DNA from: Marinicauda algicola
GTDB taxonomy: Bacteria > Pseudomonadota > Alphaproteobacteria > Caulobacterales > Maricaulaceae
DNA length: 64,000 nt
Direction of reading: 5' to 3'
Assembly (NCBI RefSeq): GCF_017161425.1
Contig: NZ_CP071057.1
Location: forward strand, 2,791,501-2,855,500
Shown: piece by piece, positions 21,833 through 29,834 of the stretch
Position numbering within the stretch: position 1 is the stretch's first letter
How the letters are laid out: the number at the start of each line of letters is the position of its first letter
Made by a program: the position numbers and the translations under genes
The notes under the pieces: generated by a model
Database searches by the model: none
What the model was told of the DNA's origin: nothing
What the model saw: only the letters and a program-made list of their open reading frames with translations

Positions 21833-24746
21833 TCTCAACGACGCCCTCCCGCCCGCAACCGAGGCGCCGCGCTACGATCTCGACCTGATCGTCGAGCGCC
21901 TGCGCGAGACTGCCCAGCACTGGGTCCCCGACCTCTTCCCGCGCGGCCGCCGCTCCGGCGACGAGTGGCGCCTCGCCAACATCCGGGGCGATGCGCCGCG
22001 GAACACCGGCTCCTGCGTCATCACGCTGCGCGGACCGCATGCCGGCGACTGGATCGACTTCGACGGCAACCACGGCGGCGGGCCGATCAGCGCGATCGAG
22101 GAAGCGACCGGGCTGGATGGCCGCGCCCTGATCGAGCGCGCTGCCGAGATCGCCGGCGTCACCCCGGGCGCACCGGAGCGGCGGGCGCCAGCGACGCCGC
22201 CGACGCCGAAGCGCGATGCCACCCGAGAGATCGCGCACATCCTGTCCTCGGCCCAGCCGATCGCGGGGACGCCGGCTGCGGACTACCTCGCAGCCCGCGG
22301 CCTCGCTGTCCCCGCCGAGGCCGATCTGCTCTTCCATCCCGACCTGGCGCATTTCGAGACGAAGTCGGGCTATCCGGCCCTCGTGGCTCAGGTGCGTGAC
22401 CGGAACGGCGATGTCATCGGGCTGCACCGCACCTGGCTCGCGGCAGATCCCGACGGCAGCATCCGCAAGGCGCCGCTCGACAAGGCCAGGAAGATGCTCG
22501 GCCGCGTCGCCGGCGGCGCCGTGCGGCTCGCGCCCCTCGGCGACGGCGACAGGCTTGCGCTGTCGGAAGGGATCGAGACCGGCCTCGCGGCCATGACCGC
22601 CTGTCCCGATCTGGCGGTCTGGGCCACGCTCTCGACTTCCGGCCTCGAACAGGTCGAGCTGCCGCCGGCCGCCCGCCGCATCGTGATTCTCGCCGATAAC
22701 GACGCCTCGGGCGCCGGCCTGCGCGCCGCGGATGCCGCTGCACGGCGGCTGCGCGCACAGGGGCGCGACGTCGCCATCGCCGTGCCGCCCGAGGAGGGCC
22801 AGGACTTCAACGACCTGCTGCTGAGCGACGGCCCCGCGGCCGTGGCGCGCGTCATCGCCGCCGCGGAGTCGGTCGTCGAGGCGGAGGCGGTGATGCAGAT
22901 CGGGCAGCACCGGCCGCTCAACTATCAGGGCTCGGGCGACACGATCCCGACGCTGCGCGCCGACGAGGGCGATCTGGCGCGCGCGAACGAGCAGGTCTGG
23001 AGCCTGCTCATGGCCTCGAACCGCTGCCCCTGGCTCTTCCGCCTGGCCGGTCAACCCACATGGGTCGTCCCCGACGACGAGGGCCGGCCCGTCGCCACCG
23101 CGCTCAACGAGGAGAAGCTCCGCCACATGCTGGCGCGGCTGGCCCGCTGGGTGCGCGTGAACGCCAAGGGCGAGCCGATCCCGGCGCCGCCGCCCTTGCC
23201 GGTGGTCAAGTCGGTCCTCGCCACGCCCGATCCCGCGCTGCCCGTGCTGACCGGCATCGTGAACACGCCGCTCTTCGGGCGGAACGGCACGTTGCTCACC
23301 ACGCCCGGCTATCATCCCGACGCGCGGCTCCTCTACGTCCCTGCGCCGCGCTTCGTCGTGCCGGACATTCCCGCAAGGCCCACAACGGCCGAAATCGCGG
23401 CGGCGCGCTCGATGATCTGCGAGGACCTGCTCGGGGACTTCCCCTTCACCGGCGACGCCGAGCGCGCCCATGTCGTGGCGCTCCTGTTGCTGGGCTTCCT
23501 GCGCGGGATGATCGACGGTCCGACGCCGCTGCATCTGATCGAGAAGCCGGCACCCGGCACCGGCGCGACGCTGATGGTCGATGCGATCACCGGGATCCTG
23601 ACCGGCGCGGGCGCCAGCGTCATGACCGAGGGGCGCGACGACGAGGAATGGCGCAAGCGCGTGACCGCGAAGCTCCGCCAGATCCCCTCCATCGTGCTGA
23701 TCGACAACCTCCGGGCCACGCTCGACAGCTCGGCCCTCGCCGCTGCGCTCACGGCGCCCTTCTGGGAGGACCGCATCCTCGGCCACTCCGAGATGGCGCG
23801 GCTGCCGATCCGCTGTCTCTGGATCGCCACCGGCAACAACCCGGAGTTCTCCAACGAGATGGCCCGTCGCCTCGTGCGCATCCGCCTCGATCCGCACACC
23901 GACCGCCCCTGGCAGCGCTCGGACTTCCGCCACCCCGACCTGATGAGCTGGGTGCGCGCAAACCGGGCGCGGCTGGTCGCGGCCTGCCTGACGCTCTGCC
24001 AGGCGTGGATCGCCGCCGGCCGCCCGCGCGGCGGGCGCAGCATCGGCTCCTTCGAGAACTGGGCGCACGTGCTCGGCGGCGTGCTCGAGGTGGCGGGCAT
24101 CCCCGGTTTCCTCGGCAATCTCGAGGAGATGATGGAGTCCTCCGACAGCGAGGGCGCCGCCTGGAACGCCTTCATCGGGGCCTGGTGGGACAGGTTCGGC
24201 ACGGCAGAGGTGACGGCCGCCGAGGTCTACGACATCGCGCTCTTCTGCGATCCGCCACCGCCGATGAGCGGCGCCAACGAGCAGGCCCGCAAGACCAGCT
24301 TCGGAATGTCGATCGGGCGCATGCGGGACCGGGTGTTCCGCCTCGGCGATCTCCGCGTCCGGCTGGTGAAAGCCGGCACCTACCGGCGCGCCACGAAGTG
24401 GCAGCTGAAGGTGACCGAGGAAGAAAGACCCTCGGCTGCGGCCCGTCGCGGCGCCGATCCGTGTGAGCCTCGGGCCGGTGGTGTGAGCCTCGAAAACGAA
24501 GGCTCACACGCGCAAGTCCTTGATGCCAAACTGAAATGTGAGCCTTGTGAACCTTTTTCCACCCTTACGCGTGCGTGCACGCGCGTGCGCACGAAAGGAG
24601 ATGCCGGAAAAGGTTCACAACCCTCACAAGGCTCACAAAGCGACGCTGTTTCAACGGGTTGCGGGTGTGAGCCTCAATGTGAGCCTCCCGCGGCAGGCTC
24701 ACAGGCCTCACCGCGCCCCGATTGGCTGCGGGAGCTCGACCGATGA
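21825..24746 (+). CDS. Phage primase/helicase-like replication protein with Toprim domain
   Basis: 973 residues from a TTG that overlaps the helicase stop. An N-terminal primase-type region (FPRGRRSGDEWRLANI, GDWIDFDGNHGGG) is followed by a Toprim domain at about 240-330 with Glu in LSEGIETGLA and Asp pair in LADNDASG. The middle is an ATPase-like domain (about 560-720) whose Walker A position reads APGTGAT, lacking the usual Lys. Its second half keeps SIVLIDNL and WIATGNNPEF. The last 105 residues (868-973) are low-complexity with repeated CEP, produced by DNA repeats at 24463-24711. It likely starts phage DNA synthesis. Confidence 0.85.
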   Translation: MLDLNDALPPATEAPRYDLDLIVERLRETAQHWVPDLFPRGRRSGDEWRLANIRGDAPRNTGSCVITLRGPHAGDWIDFDGNHGGGPISAIEEATGLDGRALIERAAEIAGVTPGAPERRAPATPPTPKRDATREIAHILSSAQPIAGTPAADYLAARGLAVPAEADLLFHPDLAHFETKSGYPALVAQVRDRNGDVIGLHRTWLAADPDGSIRKAPLDKARKMLGRVAGGAVRLAPLGDGDRLALSEGIETGLAAMTACPDLAVWATLSTSGLEQVELPPAARRIVILADNDASGAGLRAADAAARRLRAQGRDVAIAVPPEEGQDFNDLLLSDGPAAVARVIAAAESVVEAEAVMQIGQHRPLNYQGSGDTIPTLRADEGDLARANEQVWSLLMASNRCPWLFRLAGQPTWVVPDDEGRPVATALNEEKLRHMLARLARWVRVNAKGEPIPAPPPLPVVKSVLATPDPALPVLTGIVNTPLFGRNGTLLTTPGYHPDARLLYVPAPRFVVPDIPARPTTAEIAAARSMICEDLLGDFPFTGDAERAHVVALLLLGFLRGMIDGPTPLHLIEKPAPGTGATLMVDAITGILTGAGASVMTEGRDDEEWRKRVTAKLRQIPSIVLIDNLRATLDSSALAAALTAPFWEDRILGHSEMARLPIRCLWIATGNNPEFSNEMARRLVRIRLDPHTDRPWQRSDFRHPDLMSWVRANRARLVAACLTLCQAWIAAGRPRGGRSIGSFENWAHVLGGVLEVAGIPGFLGNLEEMMESSDSEGAAWNAFIGAWWDRFGTAEVTAAEVYDIALFCDPPPPMSGANEQARKTSFGMSIGRMRDRVFRLGDLRVRLVKAGTYRRATKWQLKVTEEERPSAAARRGADPCEPRAGGVSLENEGSHAQVLDAKLKCEPCEPFSTLTRACTRVRTKGDAGKGSQPSQGSQSDAVSTGCGCEPQCEPPAAGSQASPRPDWLRELDR
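24463..24711. repeat. Iteron-like GTGAGCCT cluster with large dyad (candidate origin)
   Basis: GTGAGCCT occurs at 24463, 24483, 24538, 24667 and 24679, and its complement AGGCTCAC at 24500, 24629 and 24695. Variants are GTGAACCT at 24547 and AGGTTCAC at 24611. The stretch TTGTGAACCTTTTTCC (24545-24560) faces GGAAAAGGTTCACAA (24606-24620) across an alternating GTGCGTGCACGCGCGTGCGC core. Direct and inverted short repeats of this density are typical of replication initiator binding sites. They lie inside the 3' end of the primase gene, where phage origins often are. Confidence 0.65.
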
Positions 24747-24802
24747 GCCCCGCGCGCCGTCCCCATCCCTTCATCGAGCAGCAGACAGGAAAGGAGCCCC
24801 CG

Positions 24803-25320
24803 ATGGCCCATGCATCTCTAAACCCGTCTCCCGCGATCGCGCCTTCGGGCGGCACGCCGGTCCTTCTAGCCCTCGATCTAGGCACGACCACCGGCTGGGC
24901 GCTCCGCGCCGCGGACGGGCTGATCACAAGCGGCGCGGTGTCGTTCCGGCCGAGCCGCTACGACGGCGGCGGCATGCGCTATGTCCGCTTCCGCGCCTGG
25001 CTGGAGCGGCTGGCTGCGGATGCCGGGCCCATCGGCGCGATCCACTTCGAGGAGGTGCGCCGGCATGTCGGGACGGACGCGGCGCATGTGTTCGGCGGCC
25101 TCCTCGCCACGCTGACCGCATGGGCCGAGACGGCTGGCGTGCCCTATCAGGGCGTCCCGGTCGGCACGATCAAGCGGCACGCCACCGGCAAGGGCAACGC
25201 CCCGAAGGAGGCGATGATCGCGGCGGCCCGCGCCCGCGGCTTCAGCCCTGTCGACGACAACGTGGCGGATGCCATCGCATCCTGTTCTGGGCGATCGAGA
25301 CGGCGGGAGGCGTGGCATGA
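24803..25320 (+). pseudogene. RuvC-like resolvase/nuclease, frameshifted near its end
   Basis: RNase-H-fold nuclease with first Asp in LALDLGTTTGWAL, Glu in IHFEEVRRH and the closing Asp in VDDNVADAIA. In the open frame the protein then reads into unrelated sequence up to 25522. One frame over, the expected end ILFWAIETAGGVA and a TGA at 25318-25320 are present, and that stop overlaps the next start as ATGA. A single base is therefore missing near 25277. The three catalytic acids remain. The ATG at 24803 follows AGGAAAGGAG; the ATG at 24743, which overlaps the primase stop, would add 20 residues. A sequencing error is possible. Confidence 0.7.
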
Positions 25321-25526
25321 GCAGGATGCGCTACACGCCCAAGGGCTATGGCGGGCGCCGCCGCGACCCGGAGCAGGTCAAGCGCGAGGGATGGCACGAG
25401 CAGCGGATGCTGGCGGTCTCGCTGGACGACCAGCGGCTCACCTGGCCGGAGCGGGAGTTGATCCGTCAGCTCGGGGACAAGCTCTACGGCAAGCCGCCCG
25501 CGGTCCGGGAGGTGCGCCATGACTGA
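25317..25526 (+). CDS. Small basic phage protein
   Basis: 69 residues, strongly basic (RMRYTPKGYGGRRRDPEQVK), followed by a helical WPERELIRQLGDKLYG. It starts on the ATGA overlap with the original end of the RuvC-like gene and overlaps the DUF6362-like gene by eight bases. It is probably nucleic-acid-binding, judged only from charge and context. Confidence 0.6.
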   Translation: MSRMRYTPKGYGGRRRDPEQVKREGWHEQRMLAVSLDDQRLTWPERELIRQLGDKLYGKPPAVREVRHD

Positions 25527-25965
25527 CTGGACCACCGCACAGGTGCAGGACCGCCTGGAACTCGCCGCCGACGTCTTCGCGCAGATGCCCGCCGTGAAGC
25601 CACAGAGCTACTTCAACGCATGGCCCGAATACTTCCACAGCTTTGCCGATCAGGTCGGCCAGGAGCCGCAGATGCGCCGGCCCCGGCCGAGCCCGCGCCA
25701 GATCACGGAGGCCGAGGAGGCGATGCTGTGGCTGCGCTGGCTCGAGAAGGACGACGCGCAGATCGTGTGGCTGCGGGCGAACCGGAAGCCCTGGAAGCCG
25801 ATCTGCTGGCAGTTCGGGCTGTCGCGCACCGCGGCGACGAAGCGCTGGCAATACGGCATCGCCATCATCGTCTGGCGTCTGAACGGTCGCGTTCCGTCCC
25901 GGCGGCGCTCGCAGCAGTTCGTCATTGAAAACGCAGATCGGCTGTCAAGAAAAATCATCCTTTGA
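25519..25965 (+). CDS. DUF6362-like phage protein
   Basis: 148 residues: VQDRLELAADVFAQMPAVKP, FNAWPEYFHSFADQ, then a helix-turn-helix-like ITEAEEAMLWLRWLEKDDAQ, WKPICWQFGLSRTAATKRWQ. This is the pattern of DUF6362 proteins in alphaproteobacterial prophages. The second half looks able to bind DNA (sigma-4 or Trp-repressor like). It might control late transcription, since it stands between the replication and packaging modules; that is inference. Confidence 0.7.
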   Translation: MTDWTTAQVQDRLELAADVFAQMPAVKPQSYFNAWPEYFHSFADQVGQEPQMRRPRPSPRQITEAEEAMLWLRWLEKDDAQIVWLRANRKPWKPICWQFGLSRTAATKRWQYGIAIIVWRLNGRVPSRRRSQQFVIENADRLSRKIIL

Positions 25966-26404
25966 GACAATTTTCCGGTGTACATCGCAGCGCCTTACAA
26001 GATCGGCGAATAGAGCTACAAAGACGGCATACTCGGGAGAGGCGCGCGCGGGACACCGCAGCCGCTGGCTTCCGGGGTCCACCGAGGGGTCCAGCCGGGG
26101 TCCATGCCGCCAACCCATTGAATTCAATGGTTCCTTCCTGGCGACTATGTATGCTGGCGGGCTTGGCGCGATGCTTGCCCAGTGACGGCGCCGAAATAGG
26201 CCATTTCGTTTCGCCCGCATCGTCGCGCTCGTGAATCCAAACACTTAGGCGTCTGCTGACCCCGGCGATGGCGAAGCCGCCGGTCGGGGGCGTTTCGTTT
26301 CGAGCGCATCGGCGAAGCGGGACCCGTTTCGCCGACACAGCACAACGGCGGGCTTTCGCGACCGCCGGATCAGATCCTTCACCCATCATCGCACCGGACC
26401 GACC
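25966..26404. other. Gap of 440 bases with a doubtful small ORF
   Basis: An ORF at 25962-26234 (+) could give 90 residues (MRQFSGVHRSALQDRRIELQ, RRHTRERRARDTAAAGFRG), but it has no good ribosome site. The stretch also holds a TTGAATTCAA palindrome near 26116-26125 and GTTTCG repeats at 26206-26330. A promoter for the methyltransferase is likely here. I would not call a gene with confidence. Confidence 0.3.
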
Positions 26405-27727
26405 ATGGACGTCGTCGAAACGCCGATCGACAAGCTTGTGCCCTATGCGCGCAACCCGCGCCGCAACGAGGAGGCTGTCGCCACGGTCGCCGCCTCGCTG
26501 GCCGAGTTCGGCTGGCGACAGCCGATCGTCGTCGACGAGGACATGGTGATCGTGGTCGGCCACACCCGCTACGAGGCGGCCAAGCGCCTCGGCATGACGA
26601 GCGTGCCGGTGCATGTCGCCCATGGCCTGACGCCGGCGCAGCTGCGCGCCTACCGGCTGATGGACAACCGCTCGCATCAGAATGCGAGCTGGGACGACGA
26701 GCTGCTCAAGCTTGAACTGGCCGATCTGAAGCTCGACGAGTTCGACCTGGCGCTGACCGGTTTCGAGGACGACGAACTGGCCCGTCTCCTGGCCGAGGCG
26801 CCCGTCGAGGGGCTGGTGGACGAAGACGAGGTTCCTGAGCCGCCCGCCACGCCCGTCACCCGCCGCGGCGATCTCTGGATCCTCGGGGGCCACCGCCTGC
26901 TCTGCGGAGACTCGACCTCGGCCGAGGACGTCACCCGACTGATGAACGGCGAACGCGCCGCGCTGTTCGCGACCGATCCGCCCTACCTCGTCGACTATGA
27001 CGGCACCAACCATCCGACGAAGAAGAACGCGTCCGCCCGCGCCAAGAAGATCGCGAACAAGGACTGGTCAGACGACTACATCGAACAGAAGCACTGGGAC
27101 GATTCATCCCAGGGGCCGCAGTTCTATGAAGCGTTCATGCAGGTCGCCATCGACTGCGCCATCAAGGAGGACGCGGCTTGGTATTGCTGGCATGCCTCGC
27201 GGCGCCAGGCGATGCTGGAAGCCTGCTGGTCGAAGTTCGACGTGCTGCATCACCAGCAGATCATCTGGGCCAAGAGCCGTCCGGTGCTCACGCGCTCGAT
27301 CATGCTGTGGGCGCACGAGCCGTGCCTGTTCGGCTGGCGCTCGGGCAACAAGCCGCGCGTCAACCGCGAAGGCTTCGAGAACTGGCCGACGACGGTGTGG
27401 TCCATCCCGTCGAGCGAGATCGAGACGCGTGAGCACCCGACCTCGAAACCGGTGCGCGTGTTCACGTTGCCGATGGAACTGCACACGGTGCCGGGTGAGA
27501 TTTGCTACGAGCCGTTCTCCGGCTCGGGCTCGCAACTCATCGCAGGCGAGCGGACGGGGAGACGCGTCTTCGGGCTTGAACTCTCCGAGACCTTTTGTGA
27601 CGTGATCGTCAACCGCTGGCAGGCTTTCACGGGGAAATCGGCAAGGCTGGACGGCGAGAATCGCAGCTTCGACGAGGTGAAGACCGAGCGCGTCGGCGCT
27701 CATGACAGCGATCAGGACGCCGCATGA
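26405..27727 (+). CDS. ParB-domain DNA methyltransferase (N4/N6 type)
   Basis: 440 residues in two parts. Residues 1-100 are a ParB/sulfiredoxin-like domain (PIDKLVPYARNPRRNEEAVA, PIVVDEDMVIVVGHTRYEAA). The rest is an adenine-N6/cytosine-N4 methyltransferase with the catalytic DPPY (in LFATDPPYLVDYDG) and the SAM-binding end YEPFSGSGSQLIAGERTGR. Such solitary phage enzymes modify phage DNA against host restriction. It overlaps the DUF7220-like gene by four bases. No partner endonuclease is present. Confidence 0.9.
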   Translation: MDVVETPIDKLVPYARNPRRNEEAVATVAASLAEFGWRQPIVVDEDMVIVVGHTRYEAAKRLGMTSVPVHVAHGLTPAQLRAYRLMDNRSHQNASWDDELLKLELADLKLDEFDLALTGFEDDELARLLAEAPVEGLVDEDEVPEPPATPVTRRGDLWILGGHRLLCGDSTSAEDVTRLMNGERAALFATDPPYLVDYDGTNHPTKKNASARAKKIANKDWSDDYIEQKHWDDSSQGPQFYEAFMQVAIDCAIKEDAAWYCWHASRRQAMLEACWSKFDVLHHQQIIWAKSRPVLTRSIMLWAHEPCLFGWRSGNKPRVNREGFENWPTTVWSIPSSEIETREHPTSKPVRVFTLPMELHTVPGEICYEPFSGSGSQLIAGERTGRRVFGLELSETFCDVIVNRWQAFTGKSARLDGENRSFDEVKTERVGAHDSDQDAA

Positions 27728-27945
27728 TGCAGTCGCGCCGAATGTCCCTGATCGAGGCGTTGAGCAATGTCGCGATCGGTTACGGCGTGGCCGTGCTGAC
27801 CCAGATCACGGTCTTCCCGCTGTTCGATCTGCAGGTGTCCCTGTGTGACAATCTGTTGATCGGCGCTCTGTTCACGCTGGTATCCGTGCCGCGCAGCTAT
27901 GCCGTGCGGCGCATGTTCGAGAGGATGCGCTCTTGGACTGCATAA
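27724..27945 (+). CDS. DUF7220-like small membrane protein
   Basis: 73 residues with two hydrophobic helices (about 12-32 and 40-58, LLIGALFTLVSVPRSYAVRR) and a basic end. Small proteins of this kind regularly follow ParB-methyltransferases in these prophages. It is coupled to the methyltransferase by ATGA. Function unknown; it could be a holin-like or superinfection-exclusion protein, with no direct evidence. Confidence 0.65.
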   Translation: MMQSRRMSLIEALSNVAIGYGVAVLTQITVFPLFDLQVSLCDNLLIGALFTLVSVPRSYAVRRMFERMRSWTA

Positions 27946-27952
27946 GCGAAAC

Positions 27953-27980
27953 GCCGCCGCCCATGGCGGGCAGCGGCGGC
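27953..27980. terminator. Hairpin between convergent genes
   Basis: GCCGCCGC (27953-27960) pairs perfectly with GCGGCGGC (27973-27980) around a 12-base loop. It lies between the rightward DUF7220-like gene and the leftward 81-aa gene and could stop both transcripts. No T-run is present. Confidence 0.4.
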
Positions 27981-27997
27981 TCGGTGAGGACGGCGTG

Positions 27998-28243
27998 TCA
28001 GCGGGTGGGCGTTCCGAGCAGCTTCGCCCGGAAGTCGGCGCCCACCGGCCGGCTCTCGCCAACGGTGCGGCCGGCCCGGAGCGCGCCGGCACGGCCGACA
28101 AAATAGAAGCCGACCCGCTCGCCGGTTTCCCGGCGCGTTCGCGTGAGGACCGTGTAGCGGGTCGAGCGTGCATCAGCGATGATCGCTTCGCCTCGGTGCT
28201 GCAGGGCGGCGACGAGACGGTCGTGGATGGTGATCCTCGCCAT
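27998..28243 (-). CDS. Small unrecognised phage protein
   Basis: 81 residues (MARITIHDRLVAALQHRGEA, TRYTVLTRTRRETGERVGFY, FVGRAGALRAGRTVGES). It is basic, with a beta-hairpin-like centre. It follows the DUF3489 gene by four bases on the same strand and is read with it. It may bind DNA together with the DUF3489 protein; this is only a context guess. Confidence 0.6.
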   Translation of the reverse strand: MARITIHDRLVAALQHRGEAIIADARSTRYTVLTRTRRETGERVGFYFVGRAGALRAGRTVGESRPVGADFRAKLLGTPTR

Positions 28244-28247
28244 AGCC

Positions 28248-28793
28248 TCAGCCCTCCCGGCTGAGGCGGTAGACCCGACCGCGTCCGTCGACCTTCTCGG
28301 AGGTCACATCGAGCCCGAGCTTCTTCTTGAGCGCCCCGGCGATGGCGCCACGCACGGTGTGCGGCTGCCACCCGAATGCGGCGGCGATCTCGGCGACGGT
28401 TGCTCCGTCGGCGCCCTGCAGCATGGCGATCAGCTGGGCCTGCTTGCTGCCTTCGCGGGCATTTGGCTTCGTTGGCGTCTTGACGGCAGCGTGATCGCTT
28501 TGCGTCGGCTCCGCAGCGTCGCGCGAGGCCTCCGGCTCGATGCCGATGGCGGCGAGCCCGTGCTCGGTTATCGCGAGTGTGACGCCGTGGCCGTCGCCGG
28601 TCTCGCGCCAGATGTGTTCGCCGATACGCGTGTCGGCATCGATCTCTTCGAGCAGGCCCTGCTTGATGAGCGAAGCGATCACCTTCTGCGCGGCGCCGCC
28701 CTTGAGGTTCTTCGGGAGCGGTAGCGCCAGCATGTTCGCGCGCTGCGCGGCGGCGCTGAGGACGATCGTCTGTGTGTCGGAGAGTTTGGTCAT
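28248..28793 (-). CDS. DUF3489 family protein
   Basis: 181 residues. The N-terminal helix-turn-helix-like part (LSDTQTIVLSAAAQRANMLA, KVIASLIKQGLLEEID) is joined by a Pro/Lys/Ala linker to the DUF3489 domain at the C-terminus: KQAQLIAMLQGADGATVAEI then FGWQPHTVRGAIAGALKKKL and a wing GRVYRL. The plan is that of a winged-helix DNA binder. It runs opposite to the phage late genes, so it may be a regulator expressed in the lysogen. Confidence 0.85.
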   Translation of the reverse strand: MTKLSDTQTIVLSAAAQRANMLALPLPKNLKGGAAQKVIASLIKQGLLEEIDADTRIGEHIWRETGDGHGVTLAITEHGLAAIGIEPEASRDAAEPTQSDHAAVKTPTKPNAREGSKQAQLIAMLQGADGATVAEIAAAFGWQPHTVRGAIAGALKKKLGLDVTSEKVDGRGRVYRLSREG

Positions 28794-28895
28794 GGGGCAA
28801 CCCTTCTTCAGGAGAGGCTCGCGACCATCGCGGACCTTCTACTGCCCCGAGCCCCGAGGGCGAGCCCATCGGGGCGAAGGCGGGAAGTGGTGCGC

Positions 28896-29117
28896 CTAAT
28901 CGGCGTGCTCGCCCTCCTTGAAGGCTGCATCGGTGATGCGCTTCAGGAGCTCGGCGTAGTGCGCGAGGGTTCCGACATGGCCCCAATTGATCTCGTCGGG
29001 GTTGGTGTCGAAATGGTCGTCGCTCAGCACCTTGATGCGCTCCAGCATCGCGTCGATCTCCGCCTTCTTGGCGATGAAAGCGTCGAGTGCGGAAGCGGTG
29101 TTTCGGGACTTGGTCAT
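28896..29117 (-). CDS. Small acidic unrecognised protein
   Basis: 73 residues, helical (ASALDAFIAKKAEIDAMLER, INWGHVGTLAHYAELLKRIT), with an acidic end. It is the first gene of the leftward set with DUF3489, about 100 bases upstream, and divergent from the packaging genes. No known domain. Confidence 0.6.
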   Translation of the reverse strand: MTKSRNTASALDAFIAKKAEIDAMLERIKVLSDDHFDTNPDEINWGHVGTLAHYAELLKRITDAAFKEGEHAD

Positions 29118-29264
29118 GGCGGTCTCCAGCGCTTGATGGTGACCCCATACAGGCTCTGATCGGCACCCTCATCAAGTCGATAAGTGCATCATTTCATTGC
29201 TTTTTCTGCAGTGATGGCGGGGCTCCCGACATGACCTGATCTTGCCCGGGAGCGGCCCCCGTTC
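29118..29264. promoter_or_regulatory. Control region before the late (packaging/virion) genes
   Basis: 147 non-coding bases between the leftward 73-aa gene and the terminase. AT-rich GATAAGTGCATCATTTCATT at 29180-29199 stands out from the GC-rich surroundings and is a reasonable place for the late promoter. No clear -35/-10 pair could be assigned. Confidence 0.35.
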
Positions 29265-29834
29265 ATGGCGACCAATACCCAACCGATCGCGGTCATCGCT
29301 CGGCTCCTGGACCTGACCGAAAGGCGGGTCCAGCAGCTGGCGCGCGACGGGATCATCCCGGCGTCGGTCCGCAACGGCCCCGAGCGCGGGCGCTACGATC
29401 TCGTCGGCACGGTGCGCGGCTATGTGCGCTACCTGCGCGAGCTGGCGACGCGGTCGCAGACGGGCGCCGCCGATTTCGGTGTCGAGCGCGCCCGGCTGAT
29501 CAAGGCCAAGGCCGATCTCGCCGAAATGGACGCAGCTGTCCGGCGCGGCGACCTCTTGCCGGCCGCTCAGGTCGAGGAGGCGTGGATCGCCGTGCTGGCC
29601 CGCCTGCGCGCGCGTCTGCTGGTCCTGCCCGACAGGCTGGCGCCGCTGGTCCATGAGGAGTCCACCATTGCCGGCACGCGCGCGCAGATCCGCGACGCGA
29701 TCACCGAAGCGCTCGCGGAACTCGCCAGCCTCCCGGCCATCGCCGTTGATGCTGAAGGGGCCGGCGCGGCTGGCGCAGGCGACGCGCAAGGCGCTGACGA
29801 TCCTGGCGCCGCCGCCGACCCTAACGATCAGTGA
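29265..29834 (+). CDS. Terminase small subunit (Nu1-like)
   Basis: 189 residues. The first 45 form a winged helix-turn-helix (VIARLLDLTERRVQQLARDG IIP in two pieces), as in lambda Nu1, which binds the packaging site. The middle is helical and the end is a flexible Ala/Gly/Asp tail. It recognises phage DNA and brings in the large subunit. Its 3' end overlaps the large-subunit gene by 86 bases in another frame, so both are made from one stretch. Confidence 0.8.
   Translation: MATNTQPIAVIARLLDLTERRVQQLARDGIIPASVRNGPERGRYDLVGTVRGYVRYLRELATRSQTGAADFGVERARLIKAKADLAEMDAAVRRGDLLPAAQVEEAWIAVLARLRARLLVLPDRLAPLVHEESTIAGTRAQIRDAITEALAELASLPAIAVDAEGAGAAGAGDAQGADDPGAAADPNDQ

Noticed and set aside
21795-24068. 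757-residue minus-strand ORF
   Set aside because: Antisense to the primase gene, which has clear Toprim and ATPase motifs; the minus frame has no motif and skewed composition.
24565-24598. Alternating GTGCGTGCACGCGC tract as a microsatellite
   Set aside because: It is the loop of a larger dyad with flanking iterons, so it is treated as part of the origin candidate instead.
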